Of a stretch of DNA of 64,000 bases, positions 37,941 through 46,686 are shown one piece after another. Position 1 is the first letter of the stretch. Each line of letters begins with the position of its first letter. The DNA is from MSPOR6 sp964652195 (lineage in GTDB: Bacteria; Poribacteria; WGA-4E; WGA-3G). The stretch lies in NCBI GenBank assembly GCA_964652195.1, contig CAZZBB010000052.1, positions 1-64,000 on the forward strand. Direction: 5' to 3'. The position numbers and the translations under genes are program-made. The notes beneath the pieces were generated by a model. The model saw only the letters and a list, made by a program, of their open reading frames with translations. It made no database searches and was not told the origin of the DNA.

Positions 37941-38140
37941 TTTACGTAGTCTCCTATTGTGAGTTTTGTGGTTGTTATTTGACCGATTACGGACAGTAAT
38001 GTCATGCTTTCAAATATTATGCCGTATTCTGTCCGTAGAGTCAAACCTTTTTTCGAGAAATGAGCCGTATTGGCATTTCTTGTCTTGTTATGGAAAACTC
38101 CTTTTAATACAGATCAAAACATCCAAAAGAGGAAAATCTC

Positions 38141-38319
38141 ATGGTAGACATTAATAAGATGAAATTCTCAGTTTTCGAAAAACATCTACCAATCAAAATG
38201 AAGAAACTGAATTTAATATAAAAATCAGAGAAATGAAAACAATCTTAAAAGATGACATTAAAGAGATAAGAAACACCTTGCGGACAATGACTAACCTACT
38301 TATACTGTGCAACATTTGA
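38141..38319 (+). pseudogene. Possible frameshifted small coiled-coil gene
   Basis: An ATG with GAGGAAAA upstream opens MVDINKMKFSVFEKHLP and soon stops, while the overlapping frame continues ETEFNIKIREMKTILKDD and then IKEIRNTLRTMTNLLILCN to a stop at 38317-38319. One base change would join them. The composition resembles short coiled-coil proteins in mobile regions, but support is weak. Confidence 0.25.
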
Positions 38320-38433
38320 GCTTCTGTTGTAATTATTCTTTTACTCTGTATATAAACTTGAGATTAACATGCTCAATTTTCGCTCTGGAATTTTCATTAT
38401 AGCATTAAATCTTTGATTTAGCGGAGCAATATA

Positions 38434-38682
38434 ATACCAATTCTATTTATTATTCTGTCATTCTTCGTAGGTCGGGTAGAGGCACGAAACCCGCCAAATG
38501 CCATACGCGCATTTGGCGTTGATTTGGACGAATTCCCGGGGAATGACTTAATGTCATTCATACCGTTGATTCCGCGCATTTGGCGTTGATTTGGACACGT
38601 GTTGATTGTGTCTATCCTATCGGGTTTCGTGCCTCTACTGGAACTACCGAATAATGTTATAGTATCAATGAGAAATGGTATT
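38434..38682 (+). repeat. MITE-like palindromic element, family A copy 1 (249 bp)
   Basis: The ends ATACCAATTCTATTTATTAT and AATGAGAAATGGTAT are imperfect inverted repeats. A perfect 17-bp internal stem TAGAGGCACGAAACCCG / CGGGTTTCGTGCCTCTA is present. The centre holds two copies of GCATTTGGCGTTGATTTGGAC, absent from the shorter copy at 43847-43993. Non-coding. The flanking sequence 37950-38430 and 38690-39340 is AT-rich with nothing else I can assign. Confidence 0.75.
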
Positions 38683-38823
38683 AGTTCCCATTCTTCAACC
38701 CCCTTCAGTACAAGAAACAGAAAATCAAATTATACTTTGATAATGTCAAATAGTTATGTTAAACTCTATTCAAAGCAGAAATACTAAACAACCGAAAGTA
38801 GTATCCTCCACGTTTGAAAGTAA

Positions 38824-38880
38824 TACCATTTCTAAATGAAATTGTCTCTTTATTGTAGCATAAACTGCCAAACCAATGCT
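38824..38880 (+). repeat. Family B palindromic element, partial
   Basis: TACCATTTCTAAATGAAATT, then GTCTCTTTATTGTAGCATAAACTG, matches the left half of the element at 55171-55260. The right terminal repeat is missing. Confidence 0.5.
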
Positions 38881-39340
38881 GATTACACACATTTTCAATA
38901 AAATTGAAAATAAAATGAAGAATATATCAATAGCTAACAACTAACATTACCAAGAGATACTTTTTAGTATAAACATCTGGTTTTATACATCTTATTGACG
39001 CAAACTGGAAACCTACACAAAAGATAATGGCTAACTATATGCATATTCATTAATGAACGCGTTTCTATGTAAAAGTATAATAGCTTCGCTCATGTATAAG
39101 ATGTGTGCAGCTATTTTAAATTAAAGTCAATGGCCACACGGGTTAAGTGTTTTCATTTGCACTTATTCTTTACATGAGCCAAAAGCTTATAGGTGGCAAA
39201 TTCGGTTAATATAAATATCAGGACTTACCCGAACACAAATAATCGGATGAAATGATGAAAGGTAGAGAAGGATGGAGCCAACCATCCACAGTCCCCCCTT
39301 CCAATCTTCCAATTCCGTACTTTTCTGGGAAGTATATAAT

Positions 39341-39722
39341 TAGAGAATAAATGATGACTATCTATAAAAACGATCCTAAATACAAAAAAGTCTTTATGTC
39401 AAAAAATCAGCTGTATTATATAGTTTGGAATTGTCAAAATCAGCAAGGACACAAAAAACACAAAATCACACTTTTTGCAAATTCTTATAAAGTTAATTCA
39501 AAGTGGAGTAAAGTCAGTCTATGACAGAGGTTAGAGGGGTAATTTACACCAATTTCAATGTTACAGAATGTGTCAAAAAGTGTAACTTTTTTCACTTTTT
39601 CGACACTTATTCGGCACAGGGAAAAATCAACATTTTCACGATTAATCATCTAAGAATTTAGGATTAAAGGTCTGTTTTTGCACCCTAATAGTTTGTCTGT
39701 ATATTAGGATTAAATGTTCAAT
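39341..39722 (+). repeat. Dispersed 0.38-kb repeat, copy 1
   Basis: Aligned by eye with 44230-44600 over nearly its whole length: shared blocks TATAAAAACGATCCTAAATA, TTCAAAGTGG, GTGTAACTTTTTTC and two TTAGGATTAAA boxes. Copy 1 encodes at best a 57-residue frame (IYKNDPKYKKVFMSKN onward). Copy 2 has the same N-terminus but shifts frame afterwards, so both look like decayed copies of a small gene or a non-autonomous element. Confidence 0.65.
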
Positions 39723-39743
39723 TTACGACTATGAGTTTAAATC

Positions 39744-39879
39744 TTATTTCTAAAGAAAATGTCTCTTTTTTATGCATAACCTTTAGGTTTGGCAGTATCA
39801 CATAACTTTTAGGTTGTGCAGTATGAGATGACATCTTACATAAAACTGTAATACGACATCATTTCTTAGAAATGGTATA
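39744..39879 (+). repeat. Family B palindromic element with internal duplication
   Basis: It begins TTATTTCTAAAGAAAATGTC and ends TTAGAAATGGTATA. The inner unit CATAAC(C)TTTAGGTT(T/G)G-CAGTAT is present twice in tandem. Confidence 0.5.
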
Positions 39880-39920
39880 ACATGTCTAAAACGTTACGAT
39901 ACAAGTAAAGGGATGTTCTT

Positions 39921-40094
39921 ATGAAATTAGATAATACACTGCAAGAAATAGATAAATCTATAATTGATATAGTAGATATTGAGTTTGACTGGGATGGGGA
40001 GGAACGGTCACCAAATAATAAATCAGGATCGGAAGAAGGACACCTTAATCCACAAAATTGTTTATCACTATGGAAATGGTTAATTATAACGTGA
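39921..40094 (+). CDS. Small acidic ORF, possibly truncated
   Basis: 57 residues, MKLDNTLQEIDKSIIDIVDI followed by FDWDGEERSP. The helix-then-WDGE pattern is seen at the start of longer uncharacterised accessory proteins, so this may be a truncated remnant. The ribosome-binding site is weak (GGGATG). Confidence 0.3.
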   Translation: MKLDNTLQEIDKSIIDIVDIEFDWDGEERSPNNKSGSEEGHLNPQNCLSLWKWLIIT

Positions 40095-40260
40095 TCTTGA
40101 AAATAAATCTGTAGTTGGGTAGAGCGGTAAATACACACTAAAAACCTTATAATTTCGGCAAATATGCTGTTTTCAAGACACTTTCTGCCGCAGTAGTGGT
40201 AGCGAAACCCAACATCCCATTTTTATCAAACTCACGTTACGTGTAGCAATTTGAGGAATC

Positions 40261-40539
40261 ATGAAAAACGTTGAACTTAAACAACAAGCAATTGCTTATA
40301 TTGAACAACTTTCGCCTGAAAAGCTTGAGGCCGTCCTTAACTATCTCGTTGCTCTTCGGAAGTCTGATCTTTGGACAGCCGAAGGGGACTCGGAAAAACG
40401 AGAAAGTTCGGATAAGGCAACGCCACTCCTGGCATTGGCAGGGACGTTGGAATGTGACGAGGAGAACATCAGTGATCGCCATGATGAGTTGATCGGTGAT
40501 GGGTTACTGGCAGAGTTCCGGGGACGTGCGGATGAATGA
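40261..40539 (+). CDS. Putative antitoxin of a VapBC-type pair
   Basis: 92 residues. An N-terminal helical segment QQAIAYIEQLSPEKLEAVLN resembles short antitoxins and DUF2281-like proteins. The acidic C-terminal part likely binds the toxin. The stop overlaps the start of the PIN-domain gene by 8 nt (ATGAATGA), the usual toxin-antitoxin coupling. GAGGA precedes the ATG. Local base composition becomes more GC-rich than the surroundings, hinting at transfer. The partner toxin is interrupted. Confidence 0.65.
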   Translation: MKNVELKQQAIAYIEQLSPEKLEAVLNYLVALRKSDLWTAEGDSEKRESSDKATPLLALAGTLECDEENISDRHDELIGDGLLAEFRGRADE

Positions 40540-40945
40540 GGTCTTCGCGGATACCTCTGGATGGGCTTCTTTCTTTCGAGCGCGAGAACGTCATCATGCA
40601 AGGACTGTTGACTTGATGACACAGTGGCAGGAAGAAAAGCGGCACGTTGTCACGACAAATTATGTGCTGGGTGAGCTCATTGCCCTTTGTGAGCGTTTGC
40701 GGGTGCCACGTTCGAGGAGTGTCTCTTATATCCACAGCATTCGCGCTGAAACGTGGATCGAAATCATACATATAGACGAGTAGCTTGATGTCCGAGCGTG
40801 GAAGTTACTGGAAAACAGATTGGATAAGACCTGGAGTCTGGTTGACTGTGCAAGTTTTGTTGTCATGGAACAGCGAGGTTTAACGGATGCGTTAACGACA
40901 GATCACCACTTTGAGCAGGCTGGCTTTGTCCGGATACTTTTCTGA
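40532..40945 (+). pseudogene. PIN-domain toxin (VapC-like) interrupted by an amber stop
   Basis: The frame opens MNEVFADTSGWASFFRARER with the first catalytic Asp, then TTNYVLGELIALCERL with the Glu. TAG at 40781-40783 interrupts it after IIHIDE. The same frame continues for 53 more codons, with SLVDCASFVVMEQRG and LTTDHHFEQAGF supplying the remaining acidic residues, ending at TGA 40943-40945. The stop truncates the active site, so the toxin is probably dead unless the amber codon is read through. Total length of about 137 residues is normal for VapC. Confidence 0.82.
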
Positions 40946-41035
40946 TTTATATGTCAATAAAATATTTATGAGATGCGCTGTAGTTAACTAACCCAAGTCT
41001 TATCAATAGTTCCGGTATCATTTGGAGAAATACAA

Positions 41036-41260
41036 ATGCCTATAAATTGGAGAGATCATATAGTTACCACGCCAGAAATACTACGAGGTAAACCACGTAT
41101 AAAAGGCACGAGGATCCCTGTAAGTCTTATTCTTGGTTACTTTGCGGCAGGACATACAACAGAAGAAATCATTTTAGAATTTCCCGATCTTAAAATTGTG
41201 CAGATTTATGCTTGCCTTGATTATGCACGCGACTTAGCAGATTTTGAGGAAGTCGCATAA
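41036..41260 (+). CDS. DUF433 antitoxin
   Basis: 74 residues. DHIVTTPEILRGKPRIKGTR followed by IPVSLILGYFAAGHTTEEII is the DUF433 signature, a small winged-helix antitoxin usually paired with DUF5615 PIN-like toxins. GGAG precedes the ATG. Its stop overlaps the next start by 1 nt. It probably represses its own promoter. Confidence 0.88.
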   Translation: MPINWRDHIVTTPEILRGKPRIKGTRIPVSLILGYFAAGHTTEEIILEFPDLKIVQIYACLDYARDLADFEEVA

Positions 41261-41625
41261 TGGGATTGCGGTTATTTGCTGATCAGTGTATTCCAACTAT
41301 TGTTATTGAATCCCTTAGCAATGCTGGGTATAAAGTAATGCCACTAAGAGATTTTTTACCAATTGAATCAGTAGATTTGGTTGTCATTTCAAAAGCACAA
41401 GAGTTAGATGCGATTCTAATTACTCTGAATGGAGATTTTGCAAATATATTAGACTATCCACCTGTTAACTATCAAGGCATTATAGCACTACAGATAAGAA
41501 ACCATCCAGAAATCTTGTCACAAATTGTGTCACGGCTAAAAGATTATCTTTCTGCCAACCCTGATATGGGACACTATCAAGGCAAACTTTTCTTGGTAGA
41601 AGCACATCGAATTAGAATACGTTAA
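41260..41625 (+). CDS. DUF5615 PIN-like toxin
   Basis: 121 residues. It begins LRLFADQCIPTIVIESLSNAGY, with the DxN/DxC-like catalytic Asp region, then AILITLNGDFANIL and the C-terminal half of the Mut7-C/PIN-like fold. Expected to be a ribonuclease held in check by the DUF433 partner encoded immediately upstream. The frame is intact, unlike the neighbouring VapC-like toxin. Confidence 0.85.
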   Translation: MGLRLFADQCIPTIVIESLSNAGYKVMPLRDFLPIESVDLVVISKAQELDAILITLNGDFANILDYPPVNYQGIIALQIRNHPEILSQIVSRLKDYLSANPDMGHYQGKLFLVEAHRIRIR

Positions 41626-41642
41626 CATGAGAAAATCTTAAC

Positions 41643-43694
41643 ATGCACTACACAACACAACAAAACGATTGGTTAATCCAACCTAACACTCAACCTGCGA
41701 CAGTAGAAGAAGCGGATAGCCAGCTTGTTCTTTCTAACGGGCTGATTCAGCGAAGATTCGTAACCACACCGAATTTCGCAACAGTAGATTATACCCATCT
41801 CATCACTGGAAACAGTATTCTACGCGGTGTAAAACCGGAAGCAATACTTACGATTAACGGACAGGAATTCGAAGTTGGTGGCTTAAAAGGTCAACCAGAT
41901 TACGCCTATCTGAATGATAAGTGGATTCCTGATTTAACCAGCGATCCCAATGCATTTCAATACCAAGAATATCGAACGGGTGTTCCTGAAATACGATATC
42001 CATGGGTAGACAGACGTACGACGACATCCTCACCGTATCCACCAGAAGGTGTAACACTGACCATCGTCTTCTCATCTCCTCCATCTCTTGACCCACTTCA
42101 AATATGTATACATTATGAACTATACCAAGGTATTCCCGTATTATCTAAATGGATCACTATTCACAATAAGAGTCAAAAAACAATCGAAATTGATGCTCTA
42201 AGTAGTGAAATCCTTGCTGTCAATGAACAGGAGAAGCATCGACTACATGTAGAAAGTGATTATGCCTTTAGCAAAATGGTCACAACACAGTGGGGACCAG
42301 ATGCAGAATATCTGACACAGACAGATTATCTATATCAGATGCCATTGTTAATGACAAGCACATATCCACTCGGTCCAGGAGTACTCCTTCAACCAGGAGA
42401 GACATTCGAAAGTTTCCGTACCTTTGAAATCCTACATGATAGTGATGATCGTGAACGAAAAGGACTCACACGTCGCAAAATGTATCGTACCCTTGCACCA
42501 CAGGTTACCGAAAATCCAATTCTCATGCACGTTCGAAGTGCTGAACCAGACGCTGTTCGGTTAGCAGTCGATCAGTGTGCTGAAGTCGGATTTGAAATGG
42601 TGATTATGACCTTTGGTAGTGGATATAATATAGAAAGTCAAGATCCAGAATATATCGCAAAAATGAAGGAATTGGCTGACTATGCTCATAGCAAAAACAT
42701 TCAACTCGGTGGCTATACTTTAATGTGTGCTTCACGTGGTGTAGGAGAAGAATACAACTGTATTGATCCTGATACTGGAAAACCCGGTAGTAGATTTGGA
42801 CAAAGTGCATGTCTCGCGAGTGAATGGGGAGATGGTTATGTTGAGAGAGTGCTGAATTTCATGGACGCAACCGGAATGGATATCATTGAGACGGATGGTC
42901 CATACCATGGGGATGTCTGTGCCTCTACAACCCACAAATACCATAACGGTTTAGCGGATTCACAATTGCGGCAGTGGGAAGCATGTGTGAATTTCTATCA
43001 CGAATGCAGAAAACGCGGTATCTATATCAATTCGCCAGATAATTATTACCTCAACGGTTCAAACAAATGTGGCATGGGGTATCGCGAAACAAACTTCAGT
43101 TTACCCAGAGAACAACAGATTCTAATAGCAAGGCAAAATATCTACGATGCGACTTATGAAAAGACACCCAGTATGGGATGGATGTTTGTACCGTTGGTGG
43201 AATATCACGGCGGTGGACAAGCCGCAACGTTTGAACCTCTGTGCGAGCATCTTGAGGACTACGAATCACACCTCGCACAAAACTTCGGTAGCGGTGTAAT
43301 TGCATGTTATCGTGGTCCAAGACTTTTTGATACAGAAGAGACAAAAGTTGTTGTTAAGAAATGGGTCGACTTTTTTATACAGTATCGTCCAATCTTGGAA
43401 TCGGATGTGATTCATGTACGCCGTCCAGATGGACGATCTATTGATTGTATACTGCACGCTAATCCTCAACTCAGTCCTTGCGGATTAGCAATGCTCTATA
43501 ATTCTACTAACAAAACACAAGAAACAGCTCTGAAATTACCTGTCTATTATACCGGATTGAGTGAAACAGCTATAATTCGTGAAAAAGAAGATGAACCAAA
43601 AGCATACAAGATAGACCGAAATTACAACATTGAGATTCCAATTAAGATGGAAGCAAATAGCATTACCTATCTTGTAATCGAATCTGAATCCTGA
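41643..43694 (+). CDS. Melibiase-like (alpha-galactosidase-related) glycoside hydrolase
   Basis: 683 residues, no signal peptide. An N-terminal beta-sandwich (about 1-270) is followed by a TIM barrel: VRLAVDQCAEVGFEMVIMTF, SKNIQLGGYTLMCASRG, and GMDIIETDGPYHGD with a candidate nucleophile Asp. Then comes IYINSPDNYYLNGSNKCGMG, and a C-terminal beta domain. The layout fits GH36/GH27-like (clan GH-D) enzymes, though the family is distant. Substrate is unknown. It starts 17 nt after the toxin gene, but functional linkage is unlikely. Confidence 0.6.
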   Translation: MHYTTQQNDWLIQPNTQPATVEEADSQLVLSNGLIQRRFVTTPNFATVDYTHLITGNSILRGVKPEAILTINGQEFEVGGLKGQPDYAYLNDKWIPDLTSDPNAFQYQEYRTGVPEIRYPWVDRRTTTSSPYPPEGVTLTIVFSSPPSLDPLQICIHYELYQGIPVLSKWITIHNKSQKTIEIDALSSEILAVNEQEKHRLHVESDYAFSKMVTTQWGPDAEYLTQTDYLYQMPLLMTSTYPLGPGVLLQPGETFESFRTFEILHDSDDRERKGLTRRKMYRTLAPQVTENPILMHVRSAEPDAVRLAVDQCAEVGFEMVIMTFGSGYNIESQDPEYIAKMKELADYAHSKNIQLGGYTLMCASRGVGEEYNCIDPDTGKPGSRFGQSACLASEWGDGYVERVLNFMDATGMDIIETDGPYHGDVCASTTHKYHNGLADSQLRQWEACVNFYHECRKRGIYINSPDNYYLNGSNKCGMGYRETNFSLPREQQILIARQNIYDATYEKTPSMGWMFVPLVEYHGGGQAATFEPLCEHLEDYESHLAQNFGSGVIACYRGPRLFDTEETKVVVKKWVDFFIQYRPILESDVIHVRRPDGRSIDCILHANPQLSPCGLAMLYNSTNKTQETALKLPVYYTGLSETAIIREKEDEPKAYKIDRNYNIEIPIKMEANSITYLVIESES

Positions 43695-43846
43695 TACCTC
43701 AAATTGTTCTAAATCTACATATTATGGCAGATTGTATACCTTCTATATTCGACAATAACATCAAGGTTTCAACTATACTTTACTTTTTCTCCATTTGAGT
43801 TTATAATACCATTATATTTGAATAGTTCACATTATGAATGTTCTTA

Positions 43847-43993
43847 TATCAATTCTATTTATTATTCTGTCATTCTTCGTAGGTCGGGTAGAGGTACGAA
43901 ACCCGACACGTATTGACTCTGTCTATCCTATCGGGTTACGTTCCTCTACTGGAATTACCGAATAATGTTATATTATCAATTAGAAATGGTATT
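43847..43993 (+). repeat. MITE-like palindromic element, family A copy 2 (147 bp)
   Basis: ATATCAATTCTATTTATTAT to AATTAGAAATGGTAT, with internal stem TAGAGGTACGAAACCCGA / TCGGGTTACGTTCCTCTA. Same ends as 38434-38682 but without the central tandem. Between 43994 and 44229 I see only a possible short decayed frame on the minus strand. Confidence 0.75.
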
Positions 43994-44229
43994 AGTAGAC
44001 CTTTGATAGGGTGAGGGAACACCCGCTGAATACCGGGAAATGTCCACAGGCGTTCATACTGTCGTTTTCTTGTTTCCATGTTTTCAGTCTATCATGCTGT
44101 TGACAGCCAACTAAAAAATAAAATGAAGAAAACAAAAATTTCTAACATCTAACAACATATATTACAAAATGCAAAATTGATAATTGATATTTAATTGAGG
44201 CTTTTGACATATTCTTATGAGAATTAATT

Positions 44230-44600
44230 AAGAGAATAAAGAATGAATTTCTATAAAAACGATCCTAAATACAAAATTTTATTTACGTCAAAAAATCGAC
44301 ATTATTTGCCGATTGGAAATGTCAAAATCAGAAACAACAACAAAAACACAAAATACCGTTTTTTAGAAATTTTTATAAAGTCAATTCAAAGTGGTGTGAA
44401 GCCAGTATATGACAGGGGTTACAGGGGTAATTTATACCAATTTCAATGGCACACGATGTGACAAAAAGTGTAACTTTTTTCATTTTTTTAACGCAGAGAT
44501 GAATACATCATGAACACGATCTACCTTATGTGTATTTAGGATTAAATACCTGTTTTTGCACTCTATTATTTATCTCTATATTAGGATTAAACGTCTGTTT
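44230..44600 (+). repeat. Dispersed 0.38-kb repeat, copy 2
   Basis: Matches 39341-39722. It carries a 72-residue frame starting at 44243 (FYKNDPKYKILFTSKN) that shares its N-terminus with copy 1. Not accepted as a real gene. The remaining 44600-44856 holds no feature I can support. Confidence 0.65.
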
Positions 44601-44856
44601 TATACTTTAAAAATATAAGCTATTGAAAAGTATTCTCAAGACAAATATATGCAGAGTCTAATACCATGAATGAGGAATCATCGTTTAAATAAGTTAAAAT
44701 ATCTATGTAATTATCATATAGTGGTTGGAATTTCCTTTGTGTATACTTTCCATAATCACTATCTATACTGCAAAAGATCGAAATTTTGTGATAGTAATTG
44801 TTAAACAATGATTGATATAACAAAATCAAAACTTACACTATCAAATGGAGGAAAAA

Positions 44857-45639
44857 ATGAGATTTGTCCATTTTAAGCAATCAATATTGGTATACACAAC
44901 ACTGATCTGCCTCTGTTTTATATATCCATGTCTGAGTTCTGCAATTGATACGGACGCAGCTTTAGGAATATGGCTTTTTGATGAAGGTAATGGTAATACT
45001 GCAATGGATAGTTCCAATAAGGGTAATGATGGCGAACTGGTTGGTGCCAAATGGGTTGCCGGAAAATACGGGGAGGCATTAAAGTTTGAGGGGGGTGCTC
45101 ATGTTTCTGTAGGTAATTTTGCAGATTATGAAGATGAGGTGACAATCATCGCTTTGATTAAAACACCTGCAGCTCCAGCATGGTCAGACATCATCGTGGG
45201 ACCTTGTGGTGATGTTATCTTTACATTGCAGAACCACAAATTGAATTTTGCTGGACAGTGTGCACAACCCATTCCCCATAATACGTGGTCCACCACCTTG
45301 TTGAATGATGACAAATGGCATTCTCTTGCCGGCACTTATGATGGGAAAACTGTAAAAGTCTTTGTTGATGGGAAATTAGAAGCATCAAATGCTGCAGCAG
45401 GTGCATTCAAAATAGGAGCAAAGTATATCGGATCAAGAGACGACAAACAGGAAGCATACACCGGTCTCATTGATGAAATTGCTTTTTTCAATACTGCACT
45501 CTCAGAAAACGATATAAAAAACATTGCAGAAGGCGGCTTGTCTGTTGCACTCGGTTTTGCCTCCGTATCCCCGCAAGCAAAACTAACAACGACATGGGGA
45601 AATTTGAAATCGATAAACAATAGTAAAGTGAATAATTAA
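44857..45639 (+). CDS. Exported LamG-domain protein with near-C-terminal TWG motif
   Basis: 260 residues; start chosen at the ATG with GGAGG six bases upstream (an ATG at 44845 overlaps the ribosome site). Signal peptide (TTLICLCFIYPCLSSA), then a LamG-type domain: LGIWLFDEGNGNTAMDSSNK, WHSLAGTYDGKTVKVFVDGK and YTGLIDEIAFFNTAL. Near the end, QAKLTTTWGNLKS matches the motif at the C-termini of the proteins at 28550 and 29838, here followed by nine extra residues. Predicted extracellular or periplasmic glycan-binding protein. Confidence 0.78.
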   Translation: MRFVHFKQSILVYTTLICLCFIYPCLSSAIDTDAALGIWLFDEGNGNTAMDSSNKGNDGELVGAKWVAGKYGEALKFEGGAHVSVGNFADYEDEVTIIALIKTPAAPAWSDIIVGPCGDVIFTLQNHKLNFAGQCAQPIPHNTWSTTLLNDDKWHSLAGTYDGKTVKVFVDGKLEASNAAAGAFKIGAKYIGSRDDKQEAYTGLIDEIAFFNTALSENDIKNIAEGGLSVALGFASVSPQAKLTTTWGNLKSINNSKVNN

Positions 45640-45670
45640 AGAGACATTTCAACGTTACGAAGAACGTCCA

Positions 45671-45740
45671 TCGTAGGGGCGAGGTCACCTCGCCCGTTGT
45701 AAAATGTTCCATTAATTCAAAAGTTTACTATAAACTATAA
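45671..45740 (+). repeat. Dispersed GTAGG-hairpin repeat, copy 2
   Basis: GTAGG at 45673-45677 leads a perfect 9-bp hairpin GGGCGAGGT-C-ACCTCGCCC, followed by AAAATGTTCCATTAATTCAA and AAGTTTACTATAAA. Lies between the LamG gene and sucD. Confidence 0.65.
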
Positions 45741-45790
45741 TTGACAACATGGAGGAAAGAGTTTAATCATCACGTTATTGAACCTCAAAT

Positions 45791-46663
45791 ATGAGTATAC
45801 TGGTAAATAAAAATACGAAAGTAATTGTACAAGGGATCACAGGACGTTCTGGACGTTTTCATACTGAACAGTGTGTGGATTATGGTACGAATATTGTTGC
45901 TGGTTCGGTACCCGGAAAGGGTGGAACTGATGTGAATGGAATCCCTGTGTTTGACACTGTCGCTGAGGGAGTTGAGAAGACTGGAGCGAATACATCTCTA
46001 ATTTTCGTACCTGCACATTTTAATGCTGCAGATTCTATCATGGAAGCCGCTGATGCTGGGGTGGCGTTAATTGTCTGTATTTCTGAACACATACCTATCC
46101 TTGATATGGTCAAGGCTAAAGCCTTTTTAAACGGAAATAAAACTCGATTAATTGGCCCCAATTGTCCAGGAATAATTACACCCGGTGAATGCAAAATTGG
46201 TGTTATGCCGGCATTTGCCTATAGTCCCGGTAACGTAGGGATAGTATCCCGTAGCGGAACACTCACCTATGAAGCAGCTTATCAACTCAAACAGCTCGGA
46301 ATCGGACAATCCACTTGTGTTGGTATCGGTGGCGATCCTGTAATTGGTACAAGTTTCGTTGATGTTCTTAAACTATTTGAAGAAGACGATGATACGCACG
46401 CGGTTGTACTAATCGGTGAAATAGGTGGCAACGCTGAGGAGAAGGCAGCTGAATTTGTTAAAAACAAAATGACAAAACCTGTGGTTGGGTTTATCGCAGG
46501 ACAGACCGCCCCACCCGGAAAACGGATGGGGCATGCAGGCGCAATTATATCGGGTGGGAAGGGTACAGCAGCTGACAAAATACAATCTCTAAAAAACGCT
46601 GGAATCGCTGTCGCAGAAGACCTTACAACTATTGGTGAAACCGTAGCAGAGGTTATGGCTTAA
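45791..46663 (+). CDS. sucD: Succinate-CoA ligase, alpha subunit
   Basis: 290 residues, the normal length. CoA-binding and phosphohistidine subunit. VQGITGRSGRFHTEQC at the CoA site, IGPNCPGIITP, the phosphohistidine-loop MGHAGAIISGGKGTA, and SRSGTLTYEAAYQL are all intact. It partners with sucC encoded at 31843. panB follows after 23 nt, so the two are probably one transcript. Confidence 0.95.
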   Translation: MSILVNKNTKVIVQGITGRSGRFHTEQCVDYGTNIVAGSVPGKGGTDVNGIPVFDTVAEGVEKTGANTSLIFVPAHFNAADSIMEAADAGVALIVCISEHIPILDMVKAKAFLNGNKTRLIGPNCPGIITPGECKIGVMPAFAYSPGNVGIVSRSGTLTYEAAYQLKQLGIGQSTCVGIGGDPVIGTSFVDVLKLFEEDDDTHAVVLIGEIGGNAEEKAAEFVKNKMTKPVVGFIAGQTAPPGKRMGHAGAIISGGKGTAADKIQSLKNAGIAVAEDLTTIGETVAEVMA

Positions 46664-46686
46664 TCTGAACTTGTTGGGAACAAATA

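Noticed and set aside
38437..38690. CRISPR-like repeat
   Set aside because: Repeats are inverted and only two tandem units occur; no regular spacers or cas genes.
43994..44100. Minus-strand frame METRKRQYERLWTFPG running into the family A element
   Set aside because: Only about 47 codons, ends inside the element; could be a remnant but support is too weak.
44620..44829. 69-residue minus-strand frame between repeat and LamG gene
   Set aside because: No ribosome site or family match; it overlaps the end of the repeat region and the promoter zone of the LamG gene.
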